The position numbers and the translations under genes were made by a program. Positions 1 to 12,100 of a stretch of DNA of 64,000 bases are shown piece by piece. This DNA is from Rhabdornis inornatus. Its lineage: Eukaryota; Chordata; Aves; Passeriformes; Rhabdornithidae. The stretch covers positions 1,862,033 to 1,926,032 of the forward strand of contig VWZS01004484.1 in assembly GCA_013397075.1 (NCBI GenBank). Direction: 5' to 3'. The notes below the pieces were generated by a model. That model made no database searches and had not been told where the DNA came from. It saw nothing but the letters and a program-made list of their open reading frames with translations. Within the stretch, counting starts at the first letter, position 1; the number at the start of each line of letters is the position of its first letter.

Positions 1-35
1 TGAAGTTTCTGCTGAAGTTGTTCCTGTGTTACCAG

Positions 36-117
36 GTGGAGGACACAGGAAGATACACATGTTTAGCATCTAGCCTGGCAGGAGATGATGACAAGGAATA
101 TTTAGTACGAGTGCATG
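36..117 (+). CDS. HMCN1: HMCN1 exon: C-terminal end of an Ig domain (partial)
   Basis: Acceptor CAG at 33-35, donor GTAAG at 118. It enters in phase 0 and leaves in phase 1. It encodes the F and G strands of an I-set Ig domain, with the DTGRYTC motif carrying the second disulphide Cys, and ends in VRVH. The first half of this domain is upstream of the window. Counting back from the last Ig, and assuming the human total of 44, this is Ig 34. Confidence 0.9.
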
Positions 118-3100
118 GTAAGCTTAATTTAGGGAAAAAAAATTCCTGAAAGTGTAAACTGCTAAGGTACATGTCAGCATCTCATTTAACAAACACATAT
201 TCCTAAAGATGAAATATTCTGTGATATTACACTATACGATCATAATTAATGTTTAGGATTGAGGATGGTTATTCTGAATGTGATACACAATAAGAAGGGA
301 AGTTCCACCAGATTTATGTTACAATTCCAAGTCTTACTTTGAATATCCAGGAAGCTCACAGATATCAGTATTTCGTTGGATCACGTTTGTTGTGCTCACA
401 CTATAGAGATGTGAAATATACTGATATATTCAACACAGGTATTGAGAGGAAGAACTAATTAATGATACCACAGCTTTGCATTTATTTTAAACTTGAGATA
501 AATCAGAAATTTTCAATAAGTGGTTTCCTTGATGGTTCATAGTGTGGTGTTGATTTTGTTCTGTTGTTTGCCCCAGTCCCCCCCAACATTGCTGGTAGCG
601 GAGGGCCTCAGGAGCTGACGGTGCTGCAGAACAGCCAGGTTATTCTGGAGTGCAGGTCGGATGCTGTGCCTCCTCCCACCATCTCGTGGCTGAAGAATGG
701 AGAGCTGCTGGAGGTACTGAGGTTCCAGCCTTTGTGCTGGCCTTCTGCTGCAGGTGTCACAGCAGTGCTTGAGGTCTCTTGCTCCGCTCACTCGCCCCTC
801 AGCCCGAGTTACATGCCCAGAACTCAGAGCAGCTGGGTAGCCCCAGTGCCGCTGCAGTCAGCCCCAAATGAGCCCCCAGAGCCAGCGGGCATGTGAAGTG
901 GCCATCCCGCTGTTACTTGTTCTTTTTTCCTTTAGGGGGATCCCTTGCTCTTCCTGGATCCTCAGAGCAATGCTAGAAGCCTTCGGTAAACTCCTGAATG
1001 GCTTCCCAGGAAAGGTAGCTGAGACAAGACTGCACTCTGTGTTTCCTTTGGCTATATTATGCATCCTCCTACTCTAGTAGCATTTAGAAAGGAATTGAAG
1101 CTCTTTAAAAGAAAATTGGTCATCTAATCACCAGGTCTTGTACCAAGTACATCTTTCCCACTCAGAATTCCATAGTGCCATGGCAAGCCAGAGAGTCTTT
1201 GCTGGTTGAGAGACAGTTAGCAAGATGAGGATGGTTTATACAGAAAGAATTTTTTCCTTCCCATCCTTGGAACCACTCACAAAACAGGTCCTTTTCAACT
1301 GAACATTAAGGTTCAGTTATTAATTGAACTTAATTAAAGTTTTTCTCTCAACCTTTGTTCATTAATAAAGAGGAAGCGAATACAGATTATGAATTGTCTC
1401 CCTTAACTGTGATCCATCACTAAATCTTCACCCAAGTTTCTGCTTGTTTGCTTTCCTCTTACATATCATTCCTCAGACTCTTCCTCTGTGGTAGATTTAG
1501 AAGAATTACATATTACTGGAAAAAGGATATGGTGAGTGAACGTGTCTTACAGGATGCTGCTAGGGACCATGATCTTAAGATAGCCCAGGAACCTAGCTGA
1601 AAACGTTTAACAGGACCATTCTGCTTCTAGACAGTTAATTCTCTAATTGGGTGGTGGGGTTTTTTAATAAAAACAAGATTAAATAAGGCTTGGAAATAAA
1701 GTATATGAATGCTTTTTGCCTTAGCTCATTGGAAAGCTTGTGTTTGAAAAGCAGTGCTTAGGGAACATAAACCATGAAAAGTTGTTACTGTTAAAAATAT
1801 TCACCAGAAAACAAAAGTAGAGGAACACTGTGGCAGTCAGAGGTGCTCAGCTGGTAACCTGGGAATTATCTTTATACTGATACTTCTCTTCCTGCCTCAT
1901 GAACTCATGTCAGAATGTGAGGGCTGAAGCCTTCTGGGGCTTCAAAGCCCATCCAGTGCTACCCTCTGCCATGGGCAGGGACACCTTCCATTAGTCCAAG
2001 TTGTTCCAAGCCCCATCCAACCTGAGCTTGGACACTTCCAGGGATCCAGGGGCAGCCACAGCTTCTCTGGACATCCTGTGCCAGGGCCTCACCACCCAAT
2101 GTGAGCTTGTATTCTAGACATCAGGAGAAATCAGTGTCCTGCCCAATGCCCGTTTGCTTTCTCAACCCCACAGAAATTAACAGCTGACTAATCCTGAGCA
2201 GCTGGAAATGAGTGTCCTTGGGTGTGTGAGGAGAGGTGAGGAGCTGCTTAGCAAATCATCCTCCTTGCCTGGAAAAGTGGAGGTGTCACAGTGGCAAGAG
2301 AGAGCTGGAGAAAGGCAGGTTCTCAGCCTGCAGTGTTATTTCAATTTAAATATCCCTGATTTTATGAAGCAGCCTTGTTGTGGGGATTGTCATTCCTCCC
2401 ACTTTTGTTGTCTTCCACTGGGGAGATTTTGAGGTGAGGCCTGCCCTAGTACATCTCTGTGTGCTGAGTGATAGAATTGTGCACCACCACCTTCTCTGGC
2501 AGCAGATCTATGGAAAGATCTGGCCTCCAGCAGCTTTGAAGTGCCTTGTGGCACTCGAGGGATTTTGGAAGTGCACATTGAGGGTTAAGAAAAGAATAGG
2601 AGCCTCTTGGCCTAACCTGGCTTTTTTCAAACACTAAAAGACTTGCTGAGTTTGTATTTTTTTCCAACATGAGTTTTCTGTCTTACTTTGAGTAGAGCCT
2701 AAGGATTAAGGATTCATCCCCTGCCTTCTGTTATCTCTACATGTCTGTTTAGAAACAGTCACACAGGTTGCTTCTCAACAGAAAATGGCAGTGATTGCCC
2801 AAAATCTGTCAATAACCCACACTGGTGGTGAATTGTGTCACCTGAGAGCTCCAGCCCTGCACTGCAGCCTTGGAGCTGATGCCTGGTGTGAGAGCAGAGA
2901 GTACCAGGGTACTAGTGCAGAACACTCTGGGGTGCCCTTCTCAGATCCTCTAACCAGAAGAGTAGATGGGAATGTCAGCTTTCAGTTCCATCCAGAGGGT
3001 GGGTAGCACATACTGGAAAAGCTAAGTTTGTGCTCTTTTTCCTGATGATTTTTATCCAGTCAGGTCTCTGAGCACTCTAGCCGATGTTGCTGTTAGTGAT

Positions 3101-6100
3101 TGATGCAGACACAACCCAGGCTGGGTGTGGTAAAGCTCTCACTAACTGGCTCCTGGTAGGGGCTGTGGAGTCACTGCAGGGCTGGGAAGAGGGGCAGCCT
3201 GTGCCCAGAAATGCTGGCTGGTGAACTTCTGGCTAGTAAACTGAGCTGGCTAAGCCTGTGCTGCCTCCCAACTGAGCCAGACTGTGATGCTGGAAGAACA
3301 GTGTAGAGAAACTTCGATTTCTTCTGCCTGTAGTGTGCATAGATAACAAGATAAATAAAAATAATCATGTGCTATTAGGTGCCCCTTTCCATAAAAACTC
3401 CAAAGCCCTTTGGCTCTGTAACAGCTGCCTCCTTCAGGCACAAGCCTCAGTAGGAGTTTCAATGGAGAACCAGCAAGCAATGCTAAGTTTTAAAAGCTTT
3501 CTTTACCCTTTTCTCTTCAGGGATGTAAAGGCAGCAGTGAGTTCAGTCCCTGGTGTATCGATGCCCTTCTCTCCTGTCTTTTATTGCTGTGCAGTGGAAG
3601 GATGTTCTGTGCTCAGGAGAGGCCAGCAGTGAAGCTCTAAGCCCCTGCCTGTGTCTGTGTGTGCCTGCAGGGAGGCCCGCGGCTGCGGATCCTGTCCAGT
3701 GGGAGGTACCTGCAGATCAACAATGCCGAGCTGGGTGACAGCGCCAGATACACCTGTGTGGCCAGGAACGTGGCAGGGGAAACCACCAGGGAGTTCCTGC
3801 TGGCAGTGCACGGTAACATGGAGCAGGCTCAGGCAGCTTGAGCTTTTCTTGCAGGAATTCAGGCAGCAGTGACTGAGAATTTGCGGTCACTTTCCAGTTG
3901 TGTGTTGGTCACTCAAGCTGTGCCCAAACTGTGGGGCTATGTGCATGGCCTCATGTCCCACTGCTGAGTCCACAGCTGGCCCCCAGACTAAGGGACCTGC
4001 TGGGCACTTGCCATGGCTCACTCTCCATCCATCTGTGCTTCCTGCAAGCAGAGGCTGCATCCAGCCATCATCTGATATGGAGTCAGGATACATCCGGAGT
4101 GAACACCCATATCCAGGACTGACAAACACTCTTGAACAAACCCAAAGCAATTCTTTGGAGCATTTGACTGGCACCCTGGGAACAAGGTTTCACAGCTGGC
4201 TTGACAGGTTACTTGAGAGCTGTGGCAGCTTCTCTGTGCCTGGAGAGGACAGGGTTTGAGGGGCCTTACACTTGATACTTGTCCTGTGCTACCGTAGCCC
4301 TGAGCTCCATTTTAAACCTTTTTATTTTCTCCCCTCTAGTCTGATGAGGAGCTATTCTACTCTTACACTCAGGTGACTGGAAGGAACTTTTTCCCCTTTT
4401 TCTATTATGTTTCCAGCCCAGTCACATGGGCCCTGCCTTATACTGTGCCCCCAATGACTGGCCTTACCTGGTCCAGCTAAAGTCCTTTTTTCTCCTTAGT
4501 GTGTAATCAGGAAGCAAGGATATCTCCACAGCCTTAGCTTGCTGAATTCCATGTGTGAACTCCCACTGTTTTAGCTCAATGATGTTCTTTGCAGTAACTT
4601 GCAGAGCTGACCTTTGCAGCACATTTCAGCCAAACTTTCTTTCTCCTTCCCTGCTGTGCCTTGGCAATTACTGTCACCCAGGATGGTAAGAAACTTGTTT
4701 CTGTCTTTGCAGAAACTTTGCTTCACCTCTTCTCATGTGTTCAGTTTCAAGCATTTCGGTGTAGAGTTACTTCCTTTATATCATCAGCAATTCTCCCTTG
4801 CAGTGGCTCCCACGATCCAGAGCAGCCCCCAGACTGCCAGGGTGCACATCAACACCTCTGCCCTGCTGGAGTGTGCTGCAGAAGGAGTCCCAGCCCCCAG
4901 GATCACCTGGAGGAAGGATGGAGCTGTTTTAACCGGAAACAGTTCCAGGTATTGCCCAGAATTTAGCATAAATATTTTTCATTGCTATTTAAGAATGTAT
5001 TTATTACAGAAACTTAACAGAATTTAGACATTAAATTGTTCTAGAGAAAAATAGCAGCACCAAAGACTTCACCTTTTTGTTATTAAGAAGGATTAAAAAA
5101 ACTGCTCTGGCAACCAAATGTAGTAATAATTATTCTGACATTAGAGATTTTGAAAAGTAAATATGAAAGATCTTAGATTTTTATATAAACACAGAGCTTT
5201 GGGATGAAGCAAAGCAATTTCATGCAGTCCTAAAGCTATTCTGTATTTTCTAATACATGAAACTTTTTATGCATATTCTAATACCAACTTCTATTATAGT
5301 GAGTGGTTTCTGTCTCCTGACTGTTTTATAAGGAAGTAGTTTGGCATTTTCTAGGAAAAATAAGGAATGAGCAAATAATAAGGAATTCTGTTGTATTGCA
5401 AAGAAAAAGTACAGGCATTAAGTTTTTTTAAGGTTAAATGAGAAACCATAACAAAGGGGATTGGCTGTTTTCTGTAAATCCAATATCATTTATGTGAAAT
5501 CACTATGTCAACCAGATTTAATCATTTCTTTGGGAAATGCATGTGCTGGGAAAGAGTGAAATAAGTGAGAAAACTCTGTGCCCCAATTAACTCATGCTTC
5601 AATTAGGCTGTTGGTTGTGTCCCCTGAGTCATCTCTTCCTGTGCACTGCCAGGGTGCCCAGTTGAGGGGTAGTGGGCAGCACTGTTTGCTCTGTTGCAGG
5701 TATTCAGTGCTGGAGGATGGGTCCCTGCACATCCCCTGGGCACAGGTGGCTGACACGGGCAGATACGTGTGCATGGCCACCAACGCCGCGGGCAGCGAGC
5801 GCCAGCGCGTCGACCTGCGCGTCCTCGGTAAAGCTCGGGGCTGCCGGGAATCCACTGGCAGCAGCTTTCTTCTGCCAGAGGTGGTTTCAGTTCAGCCCCT
5901 TGTTAGCTGCTCTGGTTAAAAAAAAAAAAAAAGAGAGATGTATGTGTGTGTATATATATATATATATAATTATTCTAAATAATTAGACTTTGTTTGTCCT
6001 TAGTTCCTCCAACTATTGCTCCTGGGCACACGAATATCACAGTTACTGTAAATATGCAAACCACTTTGCCTTGTGAAGCCACTGGAATTCCCAGACCAGC

Positions 6101-9100
6101 AATTAGCTGGAAAAAGAATGGACATCTGCTTAGTGTTGACCAGAACCAGAATACATACAGGTGAGAGGTGTTTTCTTTTTCACTGTGGGTCTCAAGTTTT
6201 CAGAGATGATTTTGGCACTTGAAAAATCTGTCTGTGCTTGAACACTACCTTGTCTAGCCAGCAAATTCAGTGGGCTGATTACCTGAGAAGGAAAGAAGTA
6301 TTTAAATGGCTTTTACTTTCTTTTTTCTTTGTTCAGACTTCTGTCTTCAGGTTCCTTAGTAATCATTTCTCCCACTGTGGATGACACTGCTGTCTATGAG
6401 TGCTCTGTGTCAAATGATGCAGGAGAAGATCAAAGGGCAATTGATCTCACTGTTCAAGGTAGAGGGAATATTGCTTTTACATGTGTGTGGCACCCAGAAC
6501 TTCTTTGGGGTGTTCCAATGTTGAGATGAGATTTTTATTTCTTTCCTCTTTGATACTGATATTCATAAGTCTCTGGTATTTCCAAGAATTTATAGCAAAT
6601 GAATGTGGGCAAGTAACCTTTGCCCTGCTCTTGATTTTCAGTGCCCCCATCCATAGCAGATGAAGCCACAGAGCTCCTGGTAACAAAACTGTCTCCAGTT
6701 GTGGTTTCCTGCACTGCCTCTGGTGTTCCCGTCCCCTCAGTTCATTGGACCAAAAATGGCATCAAGTTGCTTCCCAGAGGAGATGGCTACAGAATTCTCT
6801 CTTCAGGTAATGTGCTGCAGGAAATCAGTGCAACCAGGCACATCTGTTAAGTAATGAATTACAGAAATGCAAACAGTCCCCCAAAGATCCCCCCTCTGAT
6901 GGCTTGGAATGAAATGAGGGATGCTGTAAGGGAGCACCTGTGCCTTGAGGATGCTCTGTATGTTGTGGTGCTCTCTCTGTCCCAGGAGCTGTGGAGATCC
7001 CCTCTGCTCAGCTGGCCCATGGGGGCAGGTACACCTGCATGGCCCGGAACACTGCAGGCTCTGCCCACAGGCATGTCACTCTGCACGTGCAGGGTAAGCT
7101 GGAGGCTGACGAGCAAGACTGTTCTGGCAGCCAGCATTGCTACTTCAACCTGCTCAGGTTGTACAATTTTAGTGCTCTTCTGTATTTTCTTAGCCTTGAA
7201 CGTTATGCTTTTCCCTTTTTTTTTTTCATTCCACAGAGCCACCCATGATCCAGGCCCAGCCAGGGGCATTGGATGTCATCGTGAACAATCCCATTGTGCT
7301 GCCCTGTGAGACCACGGGCACTCCTCAGCCCGTGATCACATGGCAGAAGGAGGGCATCAACATCATCACCACAGGTATCTCCCAAAACCTAGGACCCTGC
7401 CTGCCCCCATGACACAGACACCCATTTTCTTTTCTGAAGCTTGGGTTTCTCCTCTCTGTTCATTTAAAACCGAACATCAAGCCAGAAGTGTCATACTTTG
7501 ATTATATTTGTTTTAGGGAACAGTTACATGGTCCAGCCAAGTGGCAATTTGCAGATTGCCAGAGTGGCTGTGGAAGATGCTGGCACTTACATGTGTGTTG
7601 CTCAGAATCCAGCTGGCACTGCTCTGGGGAAGATTAAGCTGAAAGTTCAAGGTAAATCACATTTAAACTCCTTCTCTTGGTCCAAACACAATTCTGAGCA
7701 ATAGAAAGGGACCTAGTGCTTTCCTTACAGTGTTTTGATCACAGTGTGATACGATGCTGAGCAGAGCCCAGAAGGTTTATTCTCTTTAGTTCGATGTCTA
7801 CTTTAGGATATACTTTTAGAATTATTTTCACTAAGAATTAAAGTGTTGCTTGCTTCTTAGAATATCTAATTCTTTGTTCTTCTAGTTCCTCCTGTTATCA
7901 AGTCCCACGTGGAGGAATATGTTGTTGCCGTTGATCAGTCTGTCACTCTGCAGTGTGAGGCTGAAGGCTACCCTGGGCCAGAGATCAGCTGGCACAAGGA
8001 TGGGCAGCAGATAACAGAGTCCATGCAAAGGAGAATTCTGAGCACGGGAGCTCTGCAGATCCTGTTTGTGCAGCCTGAGGACAGCGGCCGCTACACCTGC
8101 ACAGCGGCAAATCCCGCAGGATACAGCACCTTCAGCATGGAGCTCACTGTGCACGGTAAGGAACTCTTCCTGTGAGGATGGGGGACACTACAACAGCTGG
8201 TCCAGACAGGCTGAGGACTCTCCATCCCTGGAAGTGTCCAAGGGCAGGTTGGATGGGGCTTGGAGCAACCTGGGATAGTCAGAGGTATCCCTGTGCACAG
8301 CAGGGCGTTGGAATGAGATAGGCTCTAAGGTCTGTTCCAACCCAAACCATCCTGTGATTCTATGATAAGTGGGATTGTAGGGAGATGATGTGTGTTACCA
8401 GTGTAACCCCACAGAGAGTAAGGAGCTAGGGATGTACAGGGAGAAGTTCAGGAAAATTGTGCTACTTAATATAGGGGAGTGTTACTAAGTTGTAGTATTG
8501 GCTAGTTGCTTGAATTTCATTGATGGAGATGGACAATCCAGAAGGTCCAGGCAAGGATTTTCTTCCAGTGTTGTGCTTGGATAATACCCAGAGGAAATGT
8601 TTTTAATGACCTCCCCACAGTTCCACCCAGGATCCGCAGCACGGATACGCAGTACACGGTTACGGAGGGCTCCCAGGCTATTCTGTCCTGTGTGGCTGAG
8701 GGGATCCCAGCACCAACAATTAACTGGAGGAAGGACAACACACTGTTAAGAGACACAGTGGGAAAATACCAGACTGTGCCTGGCGGAGACCTCATTTTGG
8801 ACAATGTTGTGGTAAATTCCCTAAATCTAAGCTATTACTGGACACATTTGGCAGTGATAAGATCCACTTCTGGGTTAGTTATTGTTTTATTTTGAGTTCT
8901 TGTTCTTAATGTTCCAAAATCATTATAAAAGCTTCATTTTCCACTGGGGAATAAAATCTATGAAGAATTTGTAATGGTAAATTTTCAGGAAGGGTAAAAA
9001 AAGAAGTGTTAGTCATCCTTCAGATTAAGGGAAGTGGAAGAGCTCAGCTGAGCATTTCTGCTGAATGCTTGTTTCAAGCCTTTCAAGATTCTGTTACTGA

Positions 9101-12100
9101 TACAAGTGGTGTGTGCCGTAGGATATATCCCAGCTGAAATTTCCCCACCATGTTTCCTTCCAGCCGGAAGACTCTGGCAGCTACACCTGCATTGCCACCA
9201 ATGCTGGTGGGGAGGACACACACACGGTCACCCTGACAGTTCATGTGCTCCCAGCTTTCACTGAACTGCCTGGAGATGTAGCCTTGACCAAAGGGGAACA
9301 GCTCCGGTTAACCTGCAAAGCAACTGGGATACCTGTCCCCAGAATAATGTGGACCTTTAACAATAACATCATTCCAGGTGGGTCCCTGATGGTCATTTGA
9401 CTGCAGACTTATTTCCCCTGTGCAGCATTGCAATTTAGGGCAGGGAAGAAGAAAACTCTAGCTAGAATAAACTTTTAGTGATTGTATGAGGAATATCTTT
9501 AGTGTTATGCAATCATGTAATTAAACTGCTTCTGAGTCAAAGCTGTAAGAAAGGTAATTAAAAAGTGGTCCCTGTTCTATAGCCAATAATGTAGCACATT
9601 AAAAACATTCATATCTGATGGTATTTATTCAGCATCCAGCAACTGATGCTTAAAATTACAGGGCAGCTGAAGTGAGTAGGTGCATGTGGGCAAATGTCAC
9701 AGCAGTGACTTCTTGTGCTCTCCTGGAATGTCTCAGGGATGCACAAGACCTCACAGCTGTGCTGCTGAGAGTGCACAGATCCAAACACTTCTGTGAGCTG
9801 TGTACGTCTCAGTCCCTGGAATGACCCTTTCCCTGCTCTCCCTCCAGCACAGTATGACAATGTCAATGGGCACAGTGAGCTGCTCATCGAGAGGGTGTCC
9901 AAGGAGGACTCGGGGACCTACGTGTGCTCTGCAGAGAACACAGTGGGCTCCATCAAGGCCATTGGCTTCGTGTATGTCAAAGGTACATGAAATTCAGCAG
10001 CTGTGGTTGTTGCTGGACAGCTCCATGTAACCACTGGTTTGAATAGTGGAGTTAGAATGGGATGGGTGGGAAGGGACCTTACAGCCCATCCAGTCCTAAC
10101 TCCTGTCATGGGCAGGGACACCTTCCACTAGCCCAGGTTGCTCCAAGCCCCATCCAGCCTGAGCTTGGACACTTCCAGGGATCCAGGGGCAGCCACAGCT
10201 TCTCTGGGCATCCTGGGCCAGGGCATCACCACCCTCACAGGGAAGAGTTTATCCCTAATATCCAATTTTAATCTGCCTGCTGTCAGTTTCAAGCCATTCC
10301 CCCTAGTATTTAATACCTTGCTGATGGCCAAATGGGAAAAATCCAAACAGGTTGAAATTCCCTCTTCAGAAAGTCAGAGGTGAGTGATCCCTGCCAGTGG
10401 TTCTCATTAGGGACATTTTATTTTGGCTCTGCTATTTCTCTGCCATCTCTTGTTTTTTCAGAGCCTCCAGTCTTCAAAGGGGATTATCACTCCAGCCGAA
10501 TCGAGCCCTTGGGTGGCAATGCCATGTTGAATTGTGAAGTCAGGGGAGATCCCCCTCCAACCATCCAGTGGAGCAGAAAAGGAGTGGGAGTTCAGATTAG
10601 CAAAAGGATCCGACAGCTTGTCAATGGTTCCCTTGCTATCTATGGCACCGTGGTGAGTCCTGCCCCTATACTGTGAGTGTCTGCCTTGAACTTGATTGAT
10701 AAAGGTATTCCTGATCATATTGGTTTGAAAGAGTCAGGCTAGATATTTATCCTTTTTTGCTTTTATCTTTAACAAATGTTTTAATTCAGACTAGAATTAG
10801 ATTTAAATGATTGAGGCAGAAGTCCCCAGGGGGCCAGAGTTCTCCCTGCTTGTCAGAAGGACTGAATTTACATACTGATTGTTGATGTGTGAGATCCTGG
10901 TCATGACCAGTTAAATGGGACCTTTGCTCCTGACCTTAAGAGAGCCTAGGTTCTACAAGTCAGCAGAAACAATACTGTGTTCTCCATGTGCAAATCTCGT
11001 ATTCCAAATCAAAATTCCTAATCTGAACAGCAAGGCCCCTATTTTTCCCCATGTACTCATGTCTGCATTTTGAATTGGGGTTAAAATTCCCTGCCAGGAA
11101 GGGCCCTATAGGCTGAGCCCCTGTTTTGTTCCTCAGAATGAAGATGCTGGTGACTACAAGTGCGTGGCAACCAATGACGTGGGTGTGGTGGAGCGCAGCC
11201 TGACACTGACCCTGCAGAGTAAGGCTCAAAGGGAGGCTTAATGCCCCTTAAGGGAGTGAAAACCTGCCCGTGGGGAGGTGCAGGCAGCTCCTGGGGGAAT
11301 GTTTCAGGTTGGGCACAGCCTTGGAGGTTTGGACTCATCTCCTGTTCCATGGAATCGTAGAAGAGCTTGGGTTGAATGGGACTTTAAAGATCACCTGCTG
11401 TGGACAGGTGTGACTTCCACTGGAGCTGGTTGCTCCTTGAATGCTTCCAGGGATGAGGCAGACAAGAGCTTCTCTGGGCATCTTCCATCATGAATATATG
11501 GGAGTCTGGTCTAAACTGTGGTTGAGGTCGAAGAGAGGGATGTAAAGGGTATTTGAGCCTCATTGTAGAAACCAGTGTGGAATGAACTGAATCACTCTCT
11601 GAAAGGGCCTCTTTCTCTTAGTTCACTCAGTACAACTGGAATAAACTAGACTCTCAACTTATATGAAGTGAATCCTAATTCTCATTGATACTATTTTATT
11701 TCTGGCAAAAATAAAATAATATTTTTCTTTGCTAGTAGGAGAATTTCTAAACATGCCCTTCCTACTGCAGCCTCAGGCATTGTGGGTCTGTTCCTTACCC
11801 CTCAGTTTTCTCTGGACATGAATAATAACATCTTCCTGTGAATTTTATGAAAAACAACCCATTTTAGCAATAAAGAAGAGCATATGCTCTTACAGCTGGG
11901 CCTTAATCTCTGCTTTAGTCCTCAAATTGCTGCATGTTCAAACCAGCTTTTTGTTAGCATTGTAACGTGTGTCTGGTGGCACTTGGGAACATGATTTAGT
12001 GGTGAACATCAGTGGTGGTGGGTTGATGGTTGGACTTGGTGATCTGAAATGTCTTTTCCAACCTTAAGGATTCTGTGTTTCTATTTTGCTAGTGGGGGAT

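Noticed and set aside
4614..4803. Open frame extending upstream of the Ig exon at 4804
   Set aside because: The frame runs through a clear CTTGCAG acceptor; Ig homology begins only at 4804.
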